Shown in pieces: positions 57,122 through 64,000 of a stretch of 64,000 nt of DNA; the stretch's first letter is position 1, and each line of letters opens with the position of its first letter. This stretch comes from DASRJW01 sp035649435. Its GTDB lineage: Bacteria > Krumholzibacteriota > Krumholzibacteriia > G020349025. The stretch lies in contig DASRJO010000105.1 of assembly GCA_035649435.1 (NCBI GenBank), forward strand, positions 6,329 through 70,328. The letters run 5' to 3'. A program made the position numbers and the translations under genes. A model generated the notes under the pieces. That model was given only the letters and a program-made list of their open reading frames with translations, ran no database searches and was not told the origin of the DNA.

Positions 57122-57676
57122 TCAGCACGTTTCGTCGGTGCGATGCGACCGGCGCGTGCCGCTCAGGAACTCTCGCAGCCCATGCGCCAATGTCTTGCGC
57201 GCCCGGTACACATCGACCTTCACTTTCGCCACGCTCCAATCACGAGCGCGAGCGATCTCGGCATAGGCGAGGCGCTGCAACACGCCGAGCTCGAAGGCGA
57301 GGCGCTGATCGGGCGGCAGCGCCAGCAAGAGATTCTGCAGGTGTTCTTGCAACTGGCTGTGCTCCGCATCGCTTTGCGGCGAGTCGGCGCGCTGTCGCGG
57401 ATCCAATCCGCCATCGAGCACCTCCAGTTGCAGCATGCTGCGGCGATCGCGAAAGTGATTGGCGAGCAGATTGCGCGCGGTCTGGAACACGTATGCGCGC
57501 GCTTTGTCGGGCTCGCGGAGATCGGGCGCATGCTCGACGAAACGTGTCAGTGTTTCCTGACACAGGTCCTCGGCCGTGTCGGCGTCGCGCAACCGCCGGC
57601 GCAACCACGCCAACAACTCGGGACGCAGGCGCTCGAGCCAGAGGGTCGCGGTGCTCGGATCGTGCTCCTTGCCCAT
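57122..57676 (-). CDS. ECF RNA polymerase sigma factor
   Basis: 184 residues. Region 2: LLAWLRRRLRDADTAEDLCQ and VFQTARNLLANHFRDRRSML. Region 4: QRLAYAEIARARDWSVAKVK, then VYRARKTLAHGL. This makes it a typical ECF factor. ATG 57676 has GGAGG very close (two bases), so the TTG at 57751, giving 209 residues, is also possible. First gene of a leftward operon with its anti-sigma factor and the three-repeat exported protein. Confidence 0.9.
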   Translation of the reverse strand: MGKEHDPSTATLWLERLRPELLAWLRRRLRDADTAEDLCQETLTRFVEHAPDLREPDKARAYVFQTARNLLANHFRDRRSMLQLEVLDGGLDPRQRADSPQSDAEHSQLQEHLQNLLLALPPDQRLAFELGVLQRLAYAEIARARDWSVAKVKVDVYRARKTLAHGLREFLSGTRRSHRTDETC

Positions 57677-58059
57677 GGCCTCCGGATCCGTCCCGGAGCG
57701 TCCCCGCTCCGGTTCTGAAGACACGCCAGAAGACGAGAGGTTACATTTCAAATTCCTGCGGGTCTCGGTCCCACGAACGTAGCACAGGGCGGGAAGCGTC
57801 TTCCCCTCGGCTTGGATGGGAGATCCAGAGTAAACGGCTGGCGAGGCGGAGCGCGGCAGGATCGGGCGCGCCGGGTCCCGACGGTCGGCAGACGAAGGGA
57901 GCTGAGGTCGGGATGGCGAAGCAACCGCATTTCACGCCGGCGTTGTTCGCCTTTCTGCGGGACTTGCAGGCACACAACGAACGCGCGTGGTTCGAGGCGA
58001 GAACCGTGCAACCGCTGACGCTGATGCGAACCTCGGCATCGCCGGGCACGGGCCGGAGC
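57677..58059. other. region between ECF operon and acyl-CoA dehydrogenase gene
   Basis: Besides the possible extended start of the sigma factor, it holds only a fragment of a DUF2461 gene (57913-58011). The DNA after the fragment, up to the dehydrogenase stop, has no recognisable coding content. Confidence 0.55.
57913..58011 (+). pseudogene. 5' remnant of a DUF2461 (TIGR02453) gene
   Basis: ATG 57913 opens a frame reading MAKQPHFTPALFAFLRDLQ then AHNERAWFEA, which is the start of DUF2461 proteins (FTPALFAFLRxL...NNxRxWF). After about 33 residues the similarity stops and the frame runs on into antisense of the acyl-CoA dehydrogenase gene. The family normally exceeds 200 residues, so the rest is deleted, perhaps during the rearrangement that placed the dehydrogenase gene next to it. 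Confidence 0.65.
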
Positions 58060-59226
58060 TCACTCGCCGAGCTCGGCCTTGGCGATGGTGGAGAGTTGCA
58101 TGAACGACGTGCCCTCGTAGATCTTGCCGATCTTGGCGTCGCGATAGAACTTCTCCACCGGGTAGTCGGTCGTGTAGCCGTAGCCACCATGGATTTCGAG
58201 CGCCGCGGAGGTGATGAACTCGGCGGCCTCGCTGGCATAGAGCTTGGCCATGGCGGCTTCCTTGAGGAAGGATTCGCCGGAGTCCTTGAGACGCGCCGCG
58301 TTGTATACTAGCAGGCGCGCGGCCTCGAGCTTGGTGGCGCAATAGGCCAGCTGATGCTGCACGGCCTGGAAGCTGTTGATTGTCTTGCCGAATTGCACGC
58401 GTTCTTGCGCGTACTTCTTGGCGCTCTCGAGAGCGGCGCCGGCGATGCCGAGCATCTGGGCGCCGATGCCGATGCGGCCTTCGTTGAGGATCTCGATGGC
58501 GATCTTGTAGCCCTTGCCGACTTCACCGAGAACGCGATTCTCCGGCAACGTGCAGGCATCGAGCACCAGCTCGCACGTGCTCGAGGCCCGGATCCCGAGC
58601 TTGCTTTCGCGCTTGCCGAGGCCGAAGCCCGGGTCGTTCTTCTCGACGAGGAATGCGGTGATGCCCTTGTAACCCTTGGCGGGGTCGGCATTGGCGAAAA
58701 CGAGGAACACCCCTGCCTCGCCGGCATTGGTGATCCATAGCTTGCGGCCGTTGAGCACCCAGCTCTTGCCTTGCTTCTCCGCCCGCGTCGCCAGCGCGAA
58801 GGCATCCGAACCGGAGCCGGCCTCCGAGAGAGCATAGGCTGCGACCGTGTCCGTCGCCACGCGCCGGCAAAAGGCACGCTTCTGCTCTTCGCTGCCATAG
58901 CGCAGCAGGCCATTGTTGAACAGGGTGTTCTGCACGTCCACGAGGACGCCCACGGCGCCGTCGGCACGCGAGATTTCTTCCACGGCGAGGATGGATTGGA
59001 AGAAGCTGCCCCCGGCACCGCCCTCCGCCTCGGGAATCTCGATCCCCATGACCCCCATCTGGAAAAGGCTCGGGATCAGAGTCTCGTCGTAGCGACCGGC
59101 CTCCTCCATGGCGCGCGCGCGGGGGGCCACTTCGCCCTGGGCGAAGTCCCGGATGGCGTCACGAAACATCGCCTCGTCTTCCGAGAGCATCGTCAGTGCG
59201 GGCCGGCTCATGGCTTCGACGGGCAT
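58060..59226 (-). CDS. acyl-CoA dehydrogenase
   Basis: 388 residues. It has the three ACAD domains: N-terminal helices (EDEAMFRDAIRDFAQGEVAP), the FAD-binding middle (AYALSEAGSGSDAFAL, LWITNAGEAG) and the C-terminal helices with HGGYGYTTDYPVEKFYRD. The catalytic base is Glu371 (YEGTS), the position used by short-chain, short-branched and medium-chain enzymes. It oxidises an acyl-CoA to the enoyl-CoA; closest by eye to short/branched-chain types. No ETF gene is nearby. ATG 59226 is preceded by GTGGAG. Confidence 0.94.
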   Translation of the reverse strand: MPVEAMSRPALTMLSEDEAMFRDAIRDFAQGEVAPRARAMEEAGRYDETLIPSLFQMGVMGIEIPEAEGGAGGSFFQSILAVEEISRADGAVGVLVDVQNTLFNNGLLRYGSEEQKRAFCRRVATDTVAAYALSEAGSGSDAFALATRAEKQGKSWVLNGRKLWITNAGEAGVFLVFANADPAKGYKGITAFLVEKNDPGFGLGKRESKLGIRASSTCELVLDACTLPENRVLGEVGKGYKIAIEILNEGRIGIGAQMLGIAGAALESAKKYAQERVQFGKTINSFQAVQHQLAYCATKLEAARLLVYNAARLKDSGESFLKEAAMAKLYASEAAEFITSAALEIHGGYGYTTDYPVEKFYRDAKIGKIYEGTSFMQLSTIAKAELGE

Positions 59227-59600
59227 GACTCCACTTCGCTTTGCGTCGACCTCGGGCTGGGCCGCGATTCGTCCTCGGCGGTCGTGGGCGCCGGCGATCC
59301 TAGCAAATCCGAACGCCGCGCGCAGCCATCGAGGGCACGCAGCTCATTTGCACCTCGTCGCGCATCGACGCGCAGAGCGAACACGACGCCATGTTTCGGT
59401 CCCGAGGGCCCTCCTCGGTCGAGTAGCGAGCGGAGTCGCGAGGGAGGAATTTTCCGTGCGGAGCCTCGATCCGACCGAGCCGGCTTTTGGGAACGCATGG
59501 CGGGAGTCAAAGCCGATGGCAACCTTCGTCCTGGCGTACGCGTCTCATACATTCGAAGGCGTGCATGTCGCGGGGGTCTCGATCCAGCGGGGGTCGAATC
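59227..59600. other. divergent region, acyl-CoA dehydrogenase/DUF4097 genes
   Basis: Contains an imperfect hairpin CCTCCTCG/CGAGGGAGG (59410-59417 with 59439-59447) followed by AATTTT. It would be a terminator in the rightward sense, but no rightward gene precedes it. No clear promoter. Confidence 0.45.
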
Positions 59601-60773
59601 GTGCGTAAAGTTATTGTTGTCAACAGCTTGAACATTTCTGCCGCTCTCCTGGCGGGCGTGCTGTGGCTTTCCGGCCCGGCCCCGAGTGCCGCGGCGGCCC
59701 TGGAACGCGAGTGGAGCTTCACCGCCGACCAGCTGCGACTGGCCAACCTGATCGGGATGGTGCGAATCGAGAAGCACACCGGCTCCGACATCCGCGTCCG
59801 CGTCACCGTGGATGGCAGGGATGCCACACCGGAACAGTTGCGATTCGAAGAGCACAAGGGATCGCGAGCCGAGCTCGTGATTCAGTTCCCAGTGGACGAA
59901 CACAAGCGGTTCGTTTATCCGCCGCTTGGTGGCAACAGCCGCACCCGATTCCGGACCCGGGACGACGACGGCAGCTGGCTGAGTGAAATGCTGCAAGGTC
60001 GAGAGATCGAAGTGCGCGGTGAACCGTTTCGCGACGCCATCGAGGTGTGGGCCGATGTGGTCGTCTCTCTTCCCGCCGGGAAGGATCTCGCGGTGCTCCT
60101 CGGCGTGGGCGCGATCGAAGCGAGCGCGATCCACGGTGGGTTGGATCTCGACACCCAGAGCGGCACGATCGTCGTCACCGGGCTCGATGGCCACCTGCGC
60201 GCCGATACAGGCAGCGGCGCCGTGCAAGTGGAGGATGTGAAGGGGGACGTGGACGTCGATTCCGGCAGCGGCAGCGTCGACGTCACCAACGTGGAGGGAG
60301 CGCGACGGGTAACGATCGATACCGGCAGCGGTGGTGTGACGGCGCACGGGATCGAAGCGCGCGAGCTGCTGATCGATACCGGCAGTGGCGGCGTCGAGGT
60401 CGAGGACGCGCGCACCGAGGAGCTGAGTGTGGATACAGGCAGCGGTGGTGTGCGCGCGCGCGCGATCGAGGCCGATGGCGTGCTCATCGACACCGGCAGC
60501 GGCAGCGTCGGGCTCGAGCTCGTGCGCATGGGCTCGGGGCGCTTCGAGGTCAGCACCGGGAGCGGCGGCATTCGCTTGCATTTGCCGCGAGAGGTGTCGG
60601 CGGTTTTCGACGTCGACACCGGCAGCGGCAGCATCGACGTGGACGTGGAAGGGGTCGACCTGGGACGCAAGCCGCGGCACGAAGCGCGTTTCACCGTCGG
60701 CTCGGGGACCTCGCGCGTCGAGCTCTCGACGGGCAGCGGATCGGTGCGCATCGTCCAAGGCCGGGCTGGCTGA
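59601..60773 (+). CDS. exported DUF4097-family beta-helix-like protein
   Basis: 390 residues with a signal sequence (NISAALLAGVLWLSGPAPSA). After a head of about 170 residues, the chain repeats a DTGSG-type motif about every 18-20 residues (LRADTGSGAVQVED, VDVDSGSGSVDVTN, VTIDTGSGGV, LLIDTGSGGVEVED, LSVDTGSGGV and so on, about ten times), as in DUF4097/putative-adhesin proteins, which fold as parallel beta-helices. Role unknown. GTG 59601 leads the signal and has a G-run upstream. Confidence 0.88.
   Translation: MRKVIVVNSLNISAALLAGVLWLSGPAPSAAAALEREWSFTADQLRLANLIGMVRIEKHTGSDIRVRVTVDGRDATPEQLRFEEHKGSRAELVIQFPVDEHKRFVYPPLGGNSRTRFRTRDDDGSWLSEMLQGREIEVRGEPFRDAIEVWADVVVSLPAGKDLAVLLGVGAIEASAIHGGLDLDTQSGTIVVTGLDGHLRADTGSGAVQVEDVKGDVDVDSGSGSVDVTNVEGARRVTIDTGSGGVTAHGIEARELLIDTGSGGVEVEDARTEELSVDTGSGGVRARAIEADGVLIDTGSGSVGLELVRMGSGRFEVSTGSGGIRLHLPREVSAVFDVDTGSGSIDVDVEGVDLGRKPRHEARFTVGSGTSRVELSTGSGSVRIVQGRAG
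60205..60760 (+). repeat. short coding repeats (T/S-G-S-G units) of the DUF4097 gene
   Basis: About ten copies of an 11-base core close to ACCGGCAGCGG recur every 55-65 bases and encode the turns of a predicted beta-helix. Spacing varies by whole codons. Confidence 0.8.
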
Positions 60774-60804
60774 AGCCGGGTCGCCCGCTGCGTGGGTACA
60801 GGGA

Positions 60805-60828
60805 GGGAAGGCCGGTTGCGGCCTTCCC
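60805..60828. terminator. hairpin between convergent DUF4097 and cytochrome genes
   Basis: A perfect 10-bp stem GGGAAGGCCG/CGGCCTTCCC with loop GTTG, just between two convergent genes. Neither side is followed by a T-run. Confidence 0.5.
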
Positions 60829-60843
60829 AAAATCCGCCGGCCT

Positions 60844-61398
60844 TTACTTCGCCGCACCCGTGAGCGGGTTCGGGTGCGAGACCAACGCCCACTGCTTCTT
60901 GAAGTCGAAACCGACGAATGACGGGCTCTCCGCGTTGTGACACACCGTGCAAGTCTTCTCGTCGGGAATGACGAGGCCCGCGCCCACTGAGGCCGCACGG
61001 TCCTTCATCACCTTCATGTTCTGGTAGTCCGAACCAGGCCCGTGGCAACTCTCGCATTGGACGCCATCGGTCTTGGCGAAGGTGGCGTCGAACAGCTCTG
61101 CCGCTTTCCCATAGCCCGTGACGTGGCACTTCAGGCACTCGGGGCTTTCCTGCGGCGGTTTCGCCAGCCCCTTTTCCTTGGCGATGGCGAGCGCCTTGGC
61201 GCCGGCCAGAGTCTCGAACGCCTTCGCATGCTTCGAAGCTTGCCATTGGCCGAACTGGTTGCCCTTGGCCTCGGCCTTGTGACACATGCTGCACTTCTTG
61301 ACGCCGATGTATTTGTGCTCGGCCTTTTTCTCTTGGGCTTCGGAGCCAGCCGCAAGCACGAGGGCGAGCATCGACGCCCAGACGATCCGCTTTTGCAT
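60844..61398 (-). CDS. tetrahaem cytochrome c (cytochrome c554-like)
   Basis: 184 residues. A cleavable signal (VWASMLALVLAAGSEAQ) and four CxxCH sites: CSMCH, CLKCH, CESCH, CTVCH. The third is in VQCESCHGPGSDYQN, the pattern of cytochrome c554/'cytochrome_C554' domains. Soluble periplasmic electron carrier, possibly a shuttle for the conduit at 46-50 kb. ATG 61398 has AGAGGTGG upstream. It stands alone on the minus strand. Confidence 0.93.
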   Translation of the reverse strand: MQKRIVWASMLALVLAAGSEAQEKKAEHKYIGVKKCSMCHKAEAKGNQFGQWQASKHAKAFETLAGAKALAIAKEKGLAKPPQESPECLKCHVTGYGKAAELFDATFAKTDGVQCESCHGPGSDYQNMKVMKDRAASVGAGLVIPDEKTCTVCHNAESPSFVGFDFKKQWALVSHPNPLTGAAK

Positions 61399-61560
61399 CG
61401 ATCCACCTCTTCCCTGCCCGAGGACCTCGACCTCGGACTGTCCGTCGATTGCCCAGAGAATACCCGATCTCGTTCCGATCGTCTCCTGCGACAGCGTGAG
61501 AGGAGCCGCCTGAAATCAAGCGAGGGCCAAGTGGATTGTGACGGGTGCAGGCGGGGGGCG

Positions 61561-62025
61561 CTAGGCCTCTGACAGGGGGAGCGGCGGATGTGCGCGCTTG
61601 AGGGTCTTCAGGACGGTGAGCGACTCCATGCGATCGACGAGTCCGAGGGGGATGACCTTGTCGTGAATGAAACTTTCGAGGGCGGGCACGTCCTGCAGCG
61701 CGACGTGCGCGATGAAGTCGAAGCGCCCGAGAACTTGGGCGCAATCGAGGACCTCGTCCATGCTCGTCATGGCGTTACCGAAATGGATGACATCCTCCGG
61801 CTTCTGCTTCCGCAGAGTGAACGCCATGATCACTTCGAGTTTGCGGCCCACGGCCTGCGGATCGACGCGCGCACCATAGCCCTGAATCACTCCGGACGAC
61901 TCGAGCCGGCGCACGCGTTCGAGCGTCGCCGATTCGGACAGGCCAACCGCACGCGCGAGGCGCGTGTTGGTGATCCGCCCCTCCGTCATGAGCGATCGCA
62001 CAATCTTGGTGTCGACAGGATCCAC
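61561..62025 (-). CDS. Lrp/AsnC-family transcriptional regulator
   Basis: 154 residues. The N-terminal helix-turn-helix reads DPVDTKIVRSLMTEGRITNT then LARAVGLSESATLERVRRLE; the rest is a RAM ligand-binding domain (VIMAFTLRKQKPEDVIHFGN, LGRFDFIAHVALQDV). It would act as an amino-acid-responsive regulator. The start is GTG 62025. It is divergent from the M20 dipeptidase gene, a likely target. Confidence 0.93.
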   Translation of the reverse strand: MDPVDTKIVRSLMTEGRITNTRLARAVGLSESATLERVRRLESSGVIQGYGARVDPQAVGRKLEVIMAFTLRKQKPEDVIHFGNAMTSMDEVLDCAQVLGRFDFIAHVALQDVPALESFIHDKVIPLGLVDRMESLTVLKTLKRAHPPLPLSEA

Positions 62026-62351
62026 GGCGGGATTATGCTCTGATCCGCGGTGGAGTCAAACGGGCCCGCCCGACCTCATCCTGACTCGGTTCCGCACGGC
62101 CGCGCGAGCTTTCCAGGCGCTGGCCTATGCCGTTGAATGCAGAGGCAGTGCACGCGCGTCTCGGTGAAAACACTGAGACGCCCCTGCGACGCCAAAGCCT
62201 GCGTTTCGCCGCCTGGCGCCGCCGCCCATCCCGAGCTGTGGATTTCCCGGGCGGAGCAACGCCCGGCCTTGGATTCGGCCTCGAGATCCCGACGCGCCTG
62301 TATGCTAGCGTCCACGGCTTCGCAGCAGGAATCCGGGCGAAGGAGGCTCGC
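62026..62351. other. divergent region, Lrp-like regulator/M20 peptidase
   Basis: Contains a strong hairpin at 62156-62181 (GCGTCTCGGTG/CACTGAGACGC, loop AAAA, one G-T pair) in the leader of the M20 gene. No T-run. No promoter could be assigned; the region overlaps open frames without coding character. Confidence 0.5.
62156..62181 (+). promoter_or_regulatory. stable hairpin in the leader of the M20 peptidase gene
   Basis: An 11-bp stem with one G-T pair and an AAAA tetraloop, about 170 bases before the start codon. It may be a transcript leader structure or a dyad for the divergent Lrp-type regulator. Confidence 0.35.
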
Positions 62352-63734
62352 ATGTCGGTCCAGGCCGCGCTCGATCGTTACGAGCAGGCGCGCGATCAAC
62401 ATCTCGATGATCTGCAGGAGCTCGTGCGCATTCCGAGCGTGAGCTTCCCGGGCTTTCCACCGGCGGAGGTCGAGCGGTCGGCAGAGGCGGTCGCCGCGCT
62501 GCTGCGCCGGCGCGGTCTCGAGAACGTCGAAGTGCTGCGCTTGGGGGACGCGCACCCGTACGTCTATGGGGACTGGTTGCACGCGGCAGGGAAGCCGACG
62601 TTGCTGCTCTATGCACACCACGACGTGCAGCCGCCGGGGCGGGAGGAGGTATGGAAGTCGGCGCCGTTCGTGCCGACACTGCGCGATGGACGGCTCTTCG
62701 CTCGCGGTGCGGCCGATGACAAGGCTGGCATCGTCGTGCACACCGCCAGCATCGCCGCCTGGCTCGAGGCGACCGGAGGTCTGCCGCTCAACGTCAAGGT
62801 CATCGTCGAGGGCGAGGAAGAAATTGGATCGTCGCACCTCGAAGAATTCTTGCGCGCCTACCGCGACAAGCTCGCGGCTCAGGTCATCGTGCTGACCGAC
62901 GCGACGAACTGGGACACGGGCGTGCCGGCATTGACGACCTTGCTGCGCGGTCTCGTGGGCTTCGACATCGAGCTGCGCGCGCTCGAGCGACCGTTGCACA
63001 GCGGCATGTGGGGCGGACCGGTTCCCGATCCGGCCTTGGGGCTCGCCCGCCTCCTCGCCACATTGGTGGACGCGGACGGCCGGCTGGCCGTGCCCGGGAT
63101 CGACACCGGCGTGCGCGCGCTCTCTGCCGCCGATCATGCCGAGTTCGCCAGCTTGCCGACGAGCGTGGAGGAATTTCGCCGCCAGGCTGGTCTGCTGCCG
63201 GGAACGCAGTTGCTCGGCAGCTGGCAGAGCCCATGGGAGGCGATCTGGCGCCAACCGGCGCTCACGGTGAACGCGATCCAGGCCTCCAACCGGGCCTCGG
63301 CGGCGAACATCATTTGCGATGCCGCCTGGGCACGCGTCACGGTGCGCATCGTTCCGGATCAGGATCCGGACACCGTGCGGCGGCAGATGCTCGCACACCT
63401 CGAGCGACACGTGCCGTGGGGTTTGGAATTGCACGTCGAATCCGAAGGCGGAGCGAGTTGGTGGTGCACCGATCCGCAAGGACCGGTGTTCGACAAGGCC
63501 CGGCGCGCGCTGGCCAAGGGCTACGGGCGCGAACCGCTGTTCATCGGTTGCGGCGGGACGATTCCCTTCGCGGCGCCGTTCACACGCGCGCTCGGCGACG
63601 TGCCGGCGCTGCTCACCGGTGTCGAGGACCCGTACACCAACGCGCATGCGGAGAACGAATCGCTCCACGTCGGCGATTTCCACAAGGCGGTCCTGAGTCA
63701 GATCCACCTTTTCGAGATGCTGGCGGTGGATTGA
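62352..63734 (+). CDS. M20-family dipeptidase (PepV/CNDP-like)
   Basis: 460 residues. Zinc-site motifs in order: YAHHDVQPPG (His89 and Asp91), ARGAADDKAG (Asp122 as bridging ligand), EGEEEIGS (catalytic Glu and zinc Glu). A dimerisation domain follows from about 205 with PLHSGMWGGPVPDP, typical of CNDP-type peptidases; NAHAENESLHVGDF near the end has the last metal His. It hydrolyses dipeptides in the cytosol. ATG 62352 has AGGAGG five bases upstream. Confidence 0.94.
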   Translation: MSVQAALDRYEQARDQHLDDLQELVRIPSVSFPGFPPAEVERSAEAVAALLRRRGLENVEVLRLGDAHPYVYGDWLHAAGKPTLLLYAHHDVQPPGREEVWKSAPFVPTLRDGRLFARGAADDKAGIVVHTASIAAWLEATGGLPLNVKVIVEGEEEIGSSHLEEFLRAYRDKLAAQVIVLTDATNWDTGVPALTTLLRGLVGFDIELRALERPLHSGMWGGPVPDPALGLARLLATLVDADGRLAVPGIDTGVRALSAADHAEFASLPTSVEEFRRQAGLLPGTQLLGSWQSPWEAIWRQPALTVNAIQASNRASAANIICDAAWARVTVRIVPDQDPDTVRRQMLAHLERHVPWGLELHVESEGGASWWCTDPQGPVFDKARRALAKGYGREPLFIGCGGTIPFAAPFTRALGDVPALLTGVEDPYTNAHAENESLHVGDFHKAVLSQIHLFEMLAVD

Positions 63735-63829
63735 CATGTGTTCGTTTGGCTGGACCCGCAGGGCGGCGGCCATTTAGACTCGGCCGGCCCGTGACGAGCC
63801 GCGTCGAGTCCGTGAGCCAGGGGGGACGT

Positions 63830-64000
63830 ATGCGAGTTGGGATCGCGAAGGAATCACGCCCGGGCGAGCGCCGCGTGGCGATGGTGCCCGACACGCTCGC
63901 GCGCATGGCGAAGTCGGGCCTCGAGTTCCTGGTCGAACACGGAGCCGGCGCGGGGTCCTGGTTCGACGATGCCAGCTTCGAAAAGGTGGGTGCGCGCCTG
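63830..64000 (+). CDS. NAD(P) transhydrogenase alpha subunit/alanine dehydrogenase, N-terminal part (3' end outside window)
   Basis: The first 57 residues only: MRVGIAKESRPGERRVAMVP, then 'SGLEFLVEHGAGAGSWFDD'. This is the N-terminus shared by PntA and alanine dehydrogenase. The ESRPGERRVAMVP form and the GAGAGSWFDDASF segment lean to PntA. It has a GGGGGGA ribosome site seven bases before ATG 63830. The rest lies beyond the window, so the choice cannot be settled. Confidence 0.75.
   Translation, partial: MRVGIAKESRPGERRVAMVPDTLARMAKSGLEFLVEHGAGAGSWFDDASFEKVGARL

Noticed and set aside
59410..59453. Hairpin plus T-run as a terminator
   Set aside because: The stem has a bulge and a 21-base loop, and no rightward gene precedes it. 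Kept only as a note on the intergenic region.

Overview
The window is GC-rich, gene-dense bacterial chromosome with no tRNA, rRNA, CRISPR array, insertion sequence or phage gene that I can see. Two large exported proteins end in a FlgD/Por-type C-terminal domain (motif QNVPNPFNP in one). Together with paired M16 peptidases, tandem cadherin-like repeats, DUF4097 and DUF4252-like proteins and many multihaem cytochromes, this points to a GC-rich, Gram-negative (two-membrane) member of the FCB group or a neighbouring candidate phylum such as Candidatus Eisenbacteria. That placement is inference from gene content; no marker gene here proves it.

Layout. 0-11.5 kb: end of an SGNH hydrolase, an Fpg/Nei glycosylase, a GT-C glycosyltransferase, an NmrA-like oxidoreductase, an ABC-2 exporter operon, a GNAT, an ECF sigma/anti-sigma operon with two envelope proteins, and msrA. 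11.5-23.7 kb: two exported giants, one of 2876 aa with a phosphoesterase head and 21 cadherin-like repeats, one of 1066 aa. 24-33 kb: bacilliredoxin, a second ECF/anti-sigma operon, HtrA protease, EVE protein and an active/inactive M16 pair. 33-41.3 kb: cyclophilin-FKBP fusion, an amidohydrolase-like protein without its metal ligands, a small secreted Cys-rich protein, a sugar dehydrogenase, AIM24, FmdB, rhomboid and CDF transporter. 41.4-45.2 kb: a regulatory island (Rrf2, sigma-70 factor, hemerythrin, sigma-54 activator). 45.5-55.1 kb: the electron-transfer region. 55.1-64 kb: a third ECF operon with a three-repeat secreted protein, acyl-CoA dehydrogenase, DUF4097 protein, tetrahaem cytochrome, Lrp regulator, M20 peptidase and the start of pntA or ald.

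The most striking system lies at 46.1-50.6 kb. Four genes, each overlapping the next by a GTGA or ATGA junction, encode a 9-haem lipoprotein, a predicted outer-membrane beta-barrel, a 12-haem membrane-anchored cytochrome and a 6-haem lipoprotein. This is the parts list of a porin-cytochrome conduit for moving electrons across the outer membrane. About 2 kb downstream an NrfD-type quinone-interacting membrane protein is translationally coupled to a four-cluster ferredoxin and preceded by a membrane-anchored H-protein-like subunit; these could link the quinone pool to the conduit. A degenerate receiver gene precedes the conduit, and the Rrf2/hemerythrin/sigma-54 island sits just upstream, so redox or nitrosative control is plausible. 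No conduit protein carries an obvious name from the Mtr, Omc or Cbc families, so this may be an undescribed variant.
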